Positions 24,301 to 31,695 are shown, counted from the first letter of the stretch. The stretch is 35,944 nucleotides of DNA from Lentisphaerota bacterium (GCA_015061695.1 SUWA01000021.1:1-35944), one strand, 5' to 3'. The notes: generated from the letters alone by a model not told the origin. A program made the numbers and translations.

Positions 24301-25443
24301 TCAGGTGATTGCCGATTTCTTATCATGGAAGCGGTTCAGGAATTCGTCAAAATTCCACTTGCTTTTATCTTTCAGGAAATTCATCAGAGCGATCAGCGCG
24401 GCTTTGTTCCGTTTGCGGAACAGTTCTTCTTCCATCTCCGCGACGGTGCGTTCTTTCTTTTTTCCGGTTATGCCGGTATTGCCAACGGCCGGAGTTGCAT
24501 TTTTGGGGTATTCCGTTACAATGACATATCTGCCGATTTCGGCTCCGGAAACATAGATCGCATTCGCTTTTTCAGTCGGTTTCGCAAATCGTACCTTCTG
24601 GAATTCATAATAACTTTTTGCTTTTATTTTTTCTGCAAATTTGTAATCCGGGTCGCCCCAGCTGTTATTGCTGCCGCGAATTGGAACCAGATTTTCTTCT
24701 TTCAGAATTTTCTGAATTTCGCTCAATGTTTTTTTGATAAAACATCCTTTATCCAGGCAGCAGTTGTTTTCTGCCAAATCAGTAAAAAGCAATTCCGATG
24801 CTGCAGTCGTTTTCAGGCAGGACGCGCAGCATGCAGTATCGAATACAGCCAGTGACAGATCCATCCGCATTTCAGCAAATCGACGGTTAATTCCTTCGAT
24901 GGTCATTGTGTCATTGATCTGGCAAATCAATTTATCCTGATTTATGGCCGGTTCCCGCGCGATCAGTTCAAGTTTGCCGATTGTCCACTGGGGATACTGC
25001 TCCGGATCCGTCAGAACTTTCTGCCATTTCGACGTCAAGGTGGAAAGTTTCAACCGGCGTGCCACATACGCCGGAGTGCGGCCGATAACTTTGGCAAGAT
25101 CTTCGACGGAATATTTTTTCTCCAGTTCGGCAAGTTGCTGAATTTCCTCGGCGATTGAAAGCTGCTTGCGCTCCGTATTCACCACGAACGCGGCTTGAAG
25201 TTCCTGATCGTCGTTGAATTCCTGCAATCGGTACTGTTCAGGAGTAATTTCCTGCATCTTCAGCATGCGCATGGCATAATAACGGCGTCGGCCATCGACG
25301 ATCCGAAAAGTGCCATCATTTTTGGCTCGGAGCAGGATCGGCTGCAACAAGCCGTGGTGTTGAATACTTGTCGCGAGTGTGTCGAGGTCGCCAAGGTCGC
25401 GATTCGCGACGCAGTCAATATTTTCAAGTTTGATGTTCATCAT
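24301..25443 (-). CDS. ParB-like protein with Cys-rich C-terminal part
   Basis: 380 residues. Residues 1-60 form a ParB/Srx-like domain with DGRRR at 50-54, the CTP-binding signature region of ParB. Next come NTERKQLSIAEE at 89-100 and an HTH around 112-132 (VEDLAKVIGRTPAYVARRLKL). The C-terminal half replaces the normal dimer domain with CCASC (203-207) and CCLDKGC (226-232), reminiscent of ParB proteins in PRTRC-type systems. No parA lies in the window, so plasmid-style partition alone is doubtful. It may bind DNA to organise replication or late transcription. AAGGTAACG precedes the ATG. Confidence 0.8.
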   Translation of the reverse strand: MMNIKLENIDCVANRDLGDLDTLATSIQHHGLLQPILLRAKNDGTFRIVDGRRRYYAMRMLKMQEITPEQYRLQEFNDDQELQAAFVVNTERKQLSIAEEIQQLAELEKKYSVEDLAKVIGRTPAYVARRLKLSTLTSKWQKVLTDPEQYPQWTIGKLELIAREPAINQDKLICQINDTMTIEGINRRFAEMRMDLSLAVFDTACCASCLKTTAASELLFTDLAENNCCLDKGCFIKKTLSEIQKILKEENLVPIRGSNNSWGDPDYKFAEKIKAKSYYEFQKVRFAKPTEKANAIYVSGAEIGRYVIVTEYPKNATPAVGNTGITGKKKERTVAEMEEELFRKRNKAALIALMNFLKDKSKWNFDEFLNRFHDKKSAIT

Positions 25444-25445
25444 CG

Positions 25446-25952
25446 TTACCTTATTTTTTTTTGTTTTTTTACGCGTTTATGCAGAAAATTTATTCTGGCC
25501 GCTGACATCTTTTTCAAAACTTCGCTGAATACGATAATTAATTCTGGCCGCGACGAGATGATGTCCAGAATTTTCCGGTGCATGGCCTGGCGTGAGCAAT
25601 TCCGAACACCAGCCAAACTGGCCACTGAATGTGAATTGGCATCCCGAGGTCTCATTACCTCGAGGAGCACCCCGAGAGTATATTCGTCCAGATCGAGAAT
25701 ATACGAAAAAAAACGCGACAACAGGCAAAAAATATTTTCTTCTTCGTTTGTACTTTTTTCATCAAAGAATTGGTCGCAAACTGCCAGTTCCGCAATCCCT
25801 TGAGCAGCCTCGAAGCTGATTATATGTGTGCGCGCGTCGACATTCTTTGTTTTAGTGTAAAATTCACATGAGATTCTGAATTCACAGGTATTACAGATTT
25901 CTTGGTTGGAGAATTCTCCGTAGCAGTTAGGATCTGTCAAAATATCGTCCAT
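25446..25952 (-). CDS. Putative HTH DNA-binding protein
   Basis: 168 residues from ATG 25952, preceded by AGAAGG. The longer frame to 26048 reads through a region occupied by another gene and is unlikely. The N-terminus has CYGEFSNQEICNTCEFRISCEF, four Cys suited to a zinc or Fe-S site. Near residue 120 is a possible HTH (SHSVASLAGVRNCSRQAMHRKILDI). The end is very basic. It lies one base before the ParB-like start region, so both are cotranslated. The Cys-cluster plus HTH suggests a regulator, but the family was not recognised. Confidence 0.6.
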   Translation of the reverse strand: MDDILTDPNCYGEFSNQEICNTCEFRISCEFYTKTKNVDARTHIISFEAAQGIAELAVCDQFFDEKSTNEEENIFCLLSRFFSYILDLDEYTLGVLLEVMRPRDANSHSVASLAGVRNCSRQAMHRKILDIISSRPELIIVFSEVLKKMSAARINFLHKRVKKQKKIR

Positions 25953-25969
25953 TATTATACCTTCTCTGG

Positions 25970-25999
25970 AGACCGGTACTCCTTGATGTTTCCCGGTCT
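25970..25999. other. Inverted repeat in leader of HTH gene
   Basis: AGACCGG at 25970-25976 and CCGGTCT at 25993-25999 form a 7-bp perfect dyad 17 bp before the ATG at 25952. No U-run follows on the minus strand. It may be an operator or mRNA structure. Confidence 0.3.
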
Positions 26000-26013
26000 G
26001 TGTTTTTCGAATG

Positions 26014-26212
26014 TTATTCCCCGGTAACAGTAACAGCTGTTTTAGCATCTGTCGCTTCTGGAATACTCTTAATGGCGCACAATCCCTGCTGTGCGATTCG
26101 ACGCAGACGTTTCACCTTTTCGCTGTCGGGGATCCCCAAGAATTCAACGGAGGCAATCTCTTTCAATGTTGCAACGGCTGTTGCAAGTGTGTTTTTTTTT
26201 TTGTTTTTTCAT
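26014..26212 (-). pseudogene. Small gene out of frame at an 11-A tract
   Basis: An ATG at 26212 overlaps the upstream stop (TGATG) and has AAGGAAG 7 nt before it, so initiation is expected. After MKKQ the minus strand has a run of 11 A (plus strand 26192-26202), and the frame stops 22 codons in. Removing one A gives a continuous 65-residue frame to TAA at 26014, with coding-like sequence (TLKEIASVEFLGIPDSEKVK, then RIAQQGLCAIKSIPE). The zero-frame start region reads TGA, so no other ATG serves. Explanations: transcriptional slippage at the A tract making a functional product, a real inactivating indel, or a sequencing error. Confidence 0.6.
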
Positions 26213-26505
26213 CAGTATTCTTCCTTCAATTCTTCAAGTCTCACGTGGATGGTGCAGTTCTTGCAGGCGTCAATTCTCCCATGATGCGGACAATGATCGT
26301 CGCATGACAATTTGATGAGCTCACGCAGCACCGCGATAATAGTATCCTTCCGAGGGTGTTTCTGATCCTTTTTCGCGGCATCCAGTTCGGCGCGCGCTTT
26401 GCACAAATCGCTGTCCAAAATGGCGTTTGCAGCTCGCACCGTTTCCAGTTCTCGTTCCAGATCGGCGATCATTCCGATCAACTGTTCTTTGTTTTTCTTT
26501 TCCAT
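26212..26505 (-). CDS. Coiled-coil protein with zinc-type Cys/His cluster
   Basis: 97 residues from ATG 26505. An earlier ATG at 26544 would overlap the helicase stop and add 13 residues. The first 50 residues are a coiled coil (QLIGMIADLERELETVRAAN). The C-terminal part has CDDHCPHHGRIDACKNC, a clear C-x3-C-x2-H-H...C-x2-C arrangement for one zinc. It sits between the helicase gene and the slippage gene and ends in TGATG. It is likely a small DNA- or protein-binding accessory factor; family unknown. Confidence 0.65.
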   Translation of the reverse strand: MEKKNKEQLIGMIADLERELETVRAANAILDSDLCKARAELDAAKKDQKHPRKDTIIAVLRELIKLSCDDHCPHHGRIDACKNCTIHVRLEELKEEY

Positions 26506-26528
26506 TTTTTTATTTCTTTCTTGTTGGA

Positions 26529-28658
26529 TTAATCCTGCAAACATTGCAGGACACTATTCTTTTTGGTCTGTACGGAAATTCCATGCTCCAGCGCATAGGA
26601 ATCGCCGATCACGACGCATTCCTTTTGTGTGCGGGTAACCCCGGTGTAAATCAAACTCCGGCTTAATTGGAATTTGTCTCTGCTTATTATGGCAATAATA
26701 ACCTTCCGATACTGGCTGCCCTGACTTTTGTGGATTGTCAGTGCGTAAGCGTAACGCAGATTTCGGATCATGTCGCGATTGAAGCGCACGCAGTCGACCA
26801 TTTCGCCGGTCACATCATCCCGGAACGGCACATCCAGTGTAACGAACAGCCCTTCGCTGTCAACCGCATGAACAGTGCCGGTCGTGCCGTTCCACACATG
26901 ATGATCCGGATTATTCACGGTATTTATTACCCGATCGCCGGGGATAAATTTTCCAGTTCCGGTTCGGCCGTTGATCGAACGATCCAGCATCAGCAGATCT
27001 TCGTTGAAGGCGTTCACTGTTGCAGCCTGAAATTTATCCTCCTGATCTTTGGTGCCGTTTTTCGGGCAAAGCACGATATCGGTGGAGAAATCCAAAATGC
27101 CGTTTTTCGCCCAATCGCAAACGATTTGTTGCACTTCGGCCGGATCTGCGACCGGTACGACTGTCCAGCGTTCGTTTTCGCTTTCAGCATGGCGTTTCGG
27201 CAGATTCCCGGAGCGGATCAGGCTCGCGGCCTGGAATACTGCTTCGGTATTCCGGTAACACTTTGTCAGCGTCCGAACCAGGTTCGGATGAAGCTCGATG
27301 ATGTCATGGAACGGCTGGCCGGCTCCGACTGGTGTCAACTGCGCCTGATCGCCGACCAGAACTATTTTTGCCGGCCGCCTTTTCAGTACTTCCGCCAGCA
27401 ATGCAGAATCCACCATGCTCGATTCATCAATGATCACGGTGGTATCATTCAGCATGCCGCCAGAGAAGCGGCCATCTCCCTGCGCCCCCAGCAACACATG
27501 GATCGTCGTTGCCTCAATGCCGGATGCCTCTTTCAAGCGAGCAGCGGCTTTCCCGGTGGGAGCGCACAACCGGCATTGCAGATGCGGGAAACATTTTTTG
27601 ACCCCGCGTACAATCATTTTGATCACGGTGGTTTTACCGACTCCGGCACCGCCATTGATGACAGATATTTTTTCCTGAACAGCGAAGCGGACCGCGGCCA
27701 GCTGGGATTCATCCGGAATAAATTTTTCTCCAGATGCAAAAAATTCATCATTCGGCATGGTGAATTGATCTTTTTCGGCAGCTTTGGCGCCGGAAATATA
27801 ATCAGCGATGATCTTTTCTGCGGCATGGCACTTTTTCGTGGTCAACATGTTTTTGCTGTCGAAAATATAGAGCAGTTTTTGATCGACCATGTTTTGAACT
27901 TCGGAAACAATCAATTCGTTTCCGATATTCGGCAGAAGTTTTTGGCATGCTGTAAAGTGCCGCCAGCAATCCAACGCGGTGGATCCGTCTGCACACTCGA
28001 CTTCAAAGCCATACACGATCCCGGCATGAATCCGACGGGGATCATCATCGGCGATATCGAAGTTTCTCCGGACATTCTCATCGACCGTTTTGAAACTGAA
28101 TCCCGGAAGTTCTGCCAGGCGGAAACAGTTACTATTCACTACGCCCGCGGCATCCTTGCCCCATGCGTCAAATGCGGCCGCCGCCATCGCTTCTGTGCAG
28201 CCTTTGTTCTCGAGATAAGAAATGATCTCCGCTTTTTCGCTGTTCGCATTGAACAGTGCAGTCTGTTCGATGAATGAACGATATGCTGCAGCGGACATTT
28301 TCCGGATCTCTCCGGATCGCAGTTTTTGCCAATCGTTTCCGAGCTTATCCCAGATTGCTTCTTCCATCGCCGGACCGATGCCGTGCGCCCGGCGGCATAC
28401 ATAATGCAGCTGGCCGCGCGGATCCAACGGCAAAGTAAGTTTGGCGGTCCGGAACTGGAACTGGCGTTCGCCTTTGTAAACGGTCCAGTCGCCGATCAGT
28501 GCAAGCGTTTCCATTTCGCCCGGCTGCCATGCCATCGAACCTTTGCAGATCACGGATGTTTCCGGCACACCATCGCCGCCCATGGTCGCGCGGAAGAAAT
28601 ACCAGCGACTATCTGGGCGGGCGCAAAGCATCCGGTCAAGCGTTACAAGTATTTGCAT
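26529..28658 (-). CDS. RecD2-like SF1B helicase
   Basis: 709 residues from ATG 28658, behind AAAGGGAAAAGG; the frame extends to 28715 without support. The C-terminal half has all main SF1B motifs: Walker A GGAGVGKTT (336-344), a CAPTGKAAARL motif Ia, DESS at 411-414, GDQAQLTPVG at 436-445 and YALTIHKSQGSQY near the end. The N-terminal half has helix-hairpin-helix-like segments (GIGPAMEEAIWDKLG), as RecD2 proteins do. It unwinds DNA 5'-3' and acts in phage recombination or replication restart. It overlaps the ERCC4 nuclease gene by 23 bp. Confidence 0.9.
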   Translation of the reverse strand: MQILVTLDRMLCARPDSRWYFFRATMGGDGVPETSVICKGSMAWQPGEMETLALIGDWTVYKGERQFQFRTAKLTLPLDPRGQLHYVCRRAHGIGPAMEEAIWDKLGNDWQKLRSGEIRKMSAAAYRSFIEQTALFNANSEKAEIISYLENKGCTEAMAAAAFDAWGKDAAGVVNSNCFRLAELPGFSFKTVDENVRRNFDIADDDPRRIHAGIVYGFEVECADGSTALDCWRHFTACQKLLPNIGNELIVSEVQNMVDQKLLYIFDSKNMLTTKKCHAAEKIIADYISGAKAAEKDQFTMPNDEFFASGEKFIPDESQLAAVRFAVQEKISVINGGAGVGKTTVIKMIVRGVKKCFPHLQCRLCAPTGKAAARLKEASGIEATTIHVLLGAQGDGRFSGGMLNDTTVIIDESSMVDSALLAEVLKRRPAKIVLVGDQAQLTPVGAGQPFHDIIELHPNLVRTLTKCYRNTEAVFQAASLIRSGNLPKRHAESENERWTVVPVADPAEVQQIVCDWAKNGILDFSTDIVLCPKNGTKDQEDKFQAATVNAFNEDLLMLDRSINGRTGTGKFIPGDRVINTVNNPDHHVWNGTTGTVHAVDSEGLFVTLDVPFRDDVTGEMVDCVRFNRDMIRNLRYAYALTIHKSQGSQYRKVIIAIISRDKFQLSRSLIYTGVTRTQKECVVIGDSYALEHGISVQTKKNSVLQCLQD

Positions 28659-29103
28659 TTTCCTTTTCCCTTTCAAAAAAGATCCGCAGCGCCAGCGCTG
28701 ACGCATATTCGGCATTGCCGGCGAAAATTACCGCCACGCCGCGCATGGTCAATTCCGCGATGCGCCGCATCACGAACGCCGGAGTACACCGGGTATGTTC
28801 GTGATCCGGCGGAAGGATCGCACCGTTCGCCCCCAAAGTGAAACAGAATGTCACAAAATCTGATTCAACGATCACCACTTTTGCGGTGAATTTTGCTTCA
28901 TCCATCCGGTTCAATTCCCGGCAGAAACGATGCCAACCGACGGAAATCGTGCCGATGAAATCATCGGCACTTTTTCTTTCGATTGCAAAATGGTCATCGC
29001 CTTTCAGTGCGTAATCCCCCGTGCGCAGCGTGGCAACTTCCACGTCAATATTCGGCGGGAAGCTCCAGGGGCGCTGTTCGCGGGTGTCGATAATTATTGT
29101 CAT
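28636..29103 (-). CDS. ERCC4-domain nuclease
   Basis: 155 residues. It has the XPF/ERCC4 core: DTREQRPW at 6-13, GDYAL at 29-33 and ERKSADDF at 42-49, which together form the metal-dependent GDx(n)ERKxxxD active site. The rest continues with VVIVESDF and a C-terminal basic helix. There is no HhH dimer domain, as in small phage ERCC4 proteins. It cuts branched or flap DNA and would serve phage recombination with the helicase gene that follows in overlap. It starts 2 bases after the upstream stop. Confidence 0.88.
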   Translation of the reverse strand: MTIIIDTREQRPWSFPPNIDVEVATLRTGDYALKGDDHFAIERKSADDFIGTISVGWHRFCRELNRMDEAKFTAKVVIVESDFVTFCFTLGANGAILPPDHEHTRCTPAFVMRRIAELTMRGVAVIFAGNAEYASALALRIFFEREKENANTCNA

Positions 29104-29105
29104 CT

Positions 29106-29717
29106 TCAGCGCTTTTCGTAGGGATTCTGAACACGACCAGTAGCCGGGGCTGCGGGGGACGGATAACCGGGAGCAGGGGCGGCAGGATAACCGGCGGCAG
29201 GATAGCCCGGGGCGGCAGCAGGCGCAGGCGCAGAACGGCGTGCGATAAATTCATCGTAACTCAAACGTTTAGCGGATGAACCGCCTTTGTTGAGATAGCG
29301 GACGTTGCAGAATTCTCTGCCGTCAGATTCGCGTACTGATTTCACGACAACCGCAGTGCAGGTTTTGTTGATCAGGTTTGGAATTGAAATCATCCTATCA
29401 GCAGTCGCGACAAATTGCTGTTCCAGTTCGGCAAGGTTCTGAACGTTGAAATCGATATCACGCAACGTTTGCAGCGTCATGTCGATTCGATACAGATGTG
29501 CTTTCGTGCCGGTGCCAGTACGGTTGGAGATTTCGCCGTGCCAAACATCAGTGTTGCCGATGGCGTCCTGCAGTTGCAGTACAACATCATAATAGCATGC
29601 GACAAATTCGCCGCGGCCGTTGGTTTCTCCCTGTTTTGCAGGGAATTTGCATTCCGCCACATAGGCGTCAACGATGGTGCAGGGAACATCCTGCTGGTCA
29701 CTGGTAATTTTGAACAT
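29106..29717 (-). CDS. Putative ssDNA-binding protein
   Basis: 203 residues from ATG 29717, with GAAAGGAAAG before it; the frame extends to 29798 without a ribosome site. A beta-rich N-terminal part of about 160 residues is followed by a tail made of Ala/Pro/Gly/Tyr repeats (GYPAAGYPAAPAPGYP) that ends NPYEKR. A folded OB-like head and an unstructured tail suits a phage ssDNA-binding protein, and the neighbours are an exonuclease and an ERCC4 nuclease. No OB signature can be proved by eye. The tail DNA is G-rich and repetitive. Confidence 0.5.
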   Translation of the reverse strand: MFKITSDQQDVPCTIVDAYVAECKFPAKQGETNGRGEFVACYYDVVLQLQDAIGNTDVWHGEISNRTGTGTKAHLYRIDMTLQTLRDIDFNVQNLAELEQQFVATADRMISIPNLINKTCTAVVVKSVRESDGREFCNVRYLNKGGSSAKRLSYDEFIARRSAPAPAAAPGYPAAGYPAAPAPGYPSPAAPATGRVQNPYEKR

Positions 29718-29734
29718 TTTTCTTTCCTTTCTGT

Positions 29735-30394
29735 TTAGATTAAAATTCCGCTGACGCGGTACCAGATCGTTTGCGTGAGTTTTACATCCTGCAGGCAATA
29801 GTCGAGCAGTTTTTTCCGCCCAGCCTCGGTTTCGATCATTTCTGGAAATTCTCTGAAATTGATTTCGATCTTGCTGTCGTTGACAAGCGCCCGGGCGATA
29901 TTGTCAAGTTTTTCATATCCGCCGTGACCGCACCAAATCTGCATCAGATCGGCGTGGTGTTCGTTTCGGTATTTCGCTGTCATCTCCGCCAGCGGCGGCA
30001 TGCCGACACACCGGGGATCGAACCCCAGCAGCGCCGCCCGCCGATAGAGGAAGGGCAAATCAAAGCTGTTCCCGTTGTAGGTAATTATTCTGTCGTAGAC
30101 GCTCAAGCATTCAAACGCCTTCGCGATCAATTCAATTTCTTCATCGTTCGTATCGGCGGAAATACACTCGCAGAAGGATGTGCCTTCGCCATCCACCGCG
30201 CACCACGCGCAGATCCGACCGTAAAGCGGCGAAAGTGCCATCTTTTCGATCTGTTCGTTTTTCGCAGCATCCTGTTTTTCGGCGATTTTGACCGGGTCCT
30301 TGAGGTTTCCCGCTTTCACCTCGATCGGTGGAAGCCGATCAAGCATGGAAGCGTTCCGCATCGTCTCAATGTCGAACACAATTTCTTTTCCCAT
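29735..30394 (-). CDS. DnaQ-fold 3'-5' exonuclease
   Basis: 219 residues. Exo I is FDIET (Asp8, Glu10), Exo II is TYNGNSFDLPFL (Asp112), and Exo III is DYCLQDVKLT (Tyr199, Asp203), so all four metal-binding acids are present. It resembles the exonuclease domain of family B DNA polymerases (exo2 type) but stands alone. It could proofread for the host polymerase, trim ends for recombination or degrade host DNA. It lies between the annealing protein and the putative ssDNA-binding protein, in the recombination cluster. Confidence 0.88.
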   Translation of the reverse strand: MGKEIVFDIETMRNASMLDRLPPIEVKAGNLKDPVKIAEKQDAAKNEQIEKMALSPLYGRICAWCAVDGEGTSFCECISADTNDEEIELIAKAFECLSVYDRIITYNGNSFDLPFLYRRAALLGFDPRCVGMPPLAEMTAKYRNEHHADLMQIWCGHGGYEKLDNIARALVNDSKIEINFREFPEMIETEAGRKKLLDYCLQDVKLTQTIWYRVSGILI

Positions 30395-30433
30395 TTTCGA
30401 TTCCTTTCTTTATGTTTTTTGTGCCGGGACGGC

Positions 30434-30886
30434 TTATTTTAACGGGGGCGGCGGGGGAGCCGGGACAGGAGCTCCCGGAATGAAAGCAGCAGCAGTTGGC
30501 GGGGCGCTTGGATGCAGCGCATCAACATCATCGCCACCATCGATCAGGAATAACCCGCACAGCGCATATTTCCGCGCATAACTCGATGCGGCGCCGGTGA
30601 TCTGAGCGGCGTCCATGCCCTTCTTGTCTTTATCGAGCATTGCATAACCGGTCGATATATATATGCTGCGATCATCGATTTTTAGGGTCGCGGTCGCCTT
30701 CAAAAAAACATAGTTCCCGATTGCGACGACTTCATCGGTCAAAAACAATTCGGCATCATATCGTTGCAGAATTGGCTTTGCCGCGTACAGGATATCTTCG
30801 CAGTTGCGATAGAAAAAGTTGCCGAACTGATTCTTCTGCCCCTTTGGGGCTTTGAGTTCACATTGAATCGCGAGTAGTTTGTTCAT
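30434..30886 (-). CDS. ERF-family single-strand annealing protein
   Basis: 150 residues from ATG 30886; ATG 30898 in the same frame is an alternative and neither has a strong ribosome site. The ERF pattern is clear: APKGQKNQFGNFFYRNCEDIL near the start, a beta hairpin (YVFLKATATLKIDDRSIYI), and ITGAASSYARKYALCGLFLI before an Asp-rich stretch. A Pro/Ala tail follows. ERF proteins anneal single strands in phage recombination and circularise genomes. Its partner here could be the RecB-clade nuclease at 19184-19966 or the DnaQ exonuclease next door. Confidence 0.9.
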   Translation of the reverse strand: MNKLLAIQCELKAPKGQKNQFGNFFYRNCEDILYAAKPILQRYDAELFLTDEVVAIGNYVFLKATATLKIDDRSIYISTGYAMLDKDKKGMDAAQITGAASSYARKYALCGLFLIDGGDDVDALHPSAPPTAAAFIPGAPVPAPPPPPLK

Positions 30887-31031
30887 TGTTTGTTCCATTT
30901 ACTTTTGCATATATTTTTTGTCCGACATGTTTGGCCAGATTTTGTCGTGCAGCCAAAATTCTCGCTTGTTCCAACGCATCAACATCGGCCAAACTGATTC
31001 TGTTTATGACAATCTCGATTTTTACCGCCAT
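30858..31031 (-). CDS. Small helical protein
   Basis: 57 residues from ATG 31031, which lies four bases after the stop of the upstream 48-residue gene. The sequence has a beta start (AVKIEIVIN), then a helix (SLADVDALEQARILAARQNLAKHVG). Its end overlaps the start of the ERF gene. A TTG at 31088 could add 19 residues but would read across the upstream gene. Possibly an accessory of the recombination cluster; unknown family. Confidence 0.6.
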   Translation of the reverse strand: MAVKIEIVINRISLADVDALEQARILAARQNLAKHVGQKIYAKVNGTNNEQTTRDSM

Positions 31032-31035
31032 AGCA

Positions 31036-31182
31036 TCACCAACAAGACGCGTGCAGCAGCCCAAGCAGATATCCAGTGCCAATGCCAAATATCAATGCGA
31101 TCAATATGGTTTCTTTTGAATTTTTATTTGTTTTTGTCTTCCGGAAAGGCATGTTGCCGGGGCGAATATTCAAATCCTTCAT
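31036..31182 (-). CDS. 48-residue membrane peptide
   Basis: A short gene with the best ribosome site in the early operon (AAAGGAGG, 7 nt before ATG 31182). The product has a basic N-terminal half (KTKTNKNSKE) and one hydrophobic segment (TILIALIFGIGTGYLLGLL) that would cross the membrane with the N-terminus inside. Its stop is four bases before the next ATG. As the first gene after the RHH regulator it could be a superinfection or host-modifying peptide made early; no homologue was recognised. Confidence 0.6.
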   Translation of the reverse strand: MKDLNIRPGNMPFRKTKTNKNSKETILIALIFGIGTGYLLGLLHASCW

Positions 31183-31202
31183 GAAATTTTCCTCCTTTGC
31201 TG

Positions 31203-31218
31203 ATGCGACAAATGCGAC
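31203..31218. promoter_or_regulatory. Second RHH operator, inverted copy
   Basis: ATGCGACAAATGCGAC is the exact reverse complement of 31576-31591 in the RHH promoter. It lies between the RHH stop and the ribosome site of the next gene. Binding here could act as a roadblock or bring the two sites together in a loop. Function is inferred. Confidence 0.6.
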
Positions 31219-31518
31219 TTAACGTGCAAAAAAATAATTCACTGCCTTTCGGACGACAGCGCTACGATTATTATGTCCATCAGCCGCCGCATATTGATCA
31301 ATGCGCTCAATCATATCATCAGCCAGTTGAACACCAATAATCTGCGACCGTTGGATACATTTAGCCGGAGCGACAATTATTGCCGGTGCCGCCGCTGCGA
31401 AAAAGGAATTCAAAGCCTTTCGAACGACAGCACTGCGGTTATTATGCCCATCCTTTTTTGCATGATTATCAATCATTTCTATCAATACTCCAGGTAATTC
31501 GACGACCAATTTTGTCAT
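31219..31518 (-). CDS. Fused double ribbon-helix-helix regulator
   Basis: 99 residues made of two RHH domains in one chain, residues 1-41 and 57-98, joined by an Ala/Pro linker. The helical core DGHNNRSAVVRKA is identical in both halves (23-35 and 80-92), so the gene arose by internal duplication. RHH proteins normally dimerise to form one two-stranded DNA-reading sheet, so this protein would be its own dimer. It probably represses its own promoter, whose spacer consists of 9-bp repeats. It is divergent from the XRE repressor and heads the early operon, in the place of a Cro or Arc type regulator. Confidence 0.85.
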   Translation of the reverse strand: MTKLVVELPGVLIEMIDNHAKKDGHNNRSAVVRKALNSFFAAAAPAIIVAPAKCIQRSQIIGVQLADDMIERIDQYAAADGHNNRSAVVRKAVNYFFAR

Positions 31519-31569
31519 TTTTTGTTTTTCCTTTCATTTTTTTAGAGGGTTACTTACGGAACTGGAGTG

Positions 31570-31598
31570 AATATAGTCGCATTTGTCGCATTTGTCAA
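31570..31598 (-). promoter_or_regulatory. Early promoter with built-in RHH operator
   Basis: On the minus strand -35 TTGACA (31593-31598), a 17-bp spacer and -10 TATATT (31570-31575) make a near-consensus sigma70 promoter. The spacer is almost wholly GTCGCATTT repeats (plus strand 31576-31596, two and a third copies). A protein bound there would exclude RNA polymerase. The start would lie about 45 bp before the RHH ATG. Confidence 0.88.
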
Positions 31599-31638
31599 AC
31601 ATAAAAATAAACTTTTTTCAACTTTTTTTAATTTTTTC

Positions 31639-31666
31639 TTGAAAAAATCGCTTTTGCGTATATATT
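31639..31666 (+). promoter_or_regulatory. Lysogeny promoter for the repressor operon
   Basis: TTGAAA (31639-31644), a 16-bp spacer and TATATT (31661-31666). The expected start is about 20 bp before AAGGAG (31680-31685), which serves ATG 31696. It is divergent from the early promoter, 40 bp away, so regulators bound between could affect both. Confidence 0.8.
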
Positions 31667-31695
31667 TTATTCTTGACCGAAGGAGATTTTTTAAA

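Noticed and set aside
26667-28277. 536-codon plus-strand frame opposite the helicase gene
   Set aside because: The minus strand encodes a full set of SF1B helicase motifs; the plus frame has no recognisable domain and no start signal.
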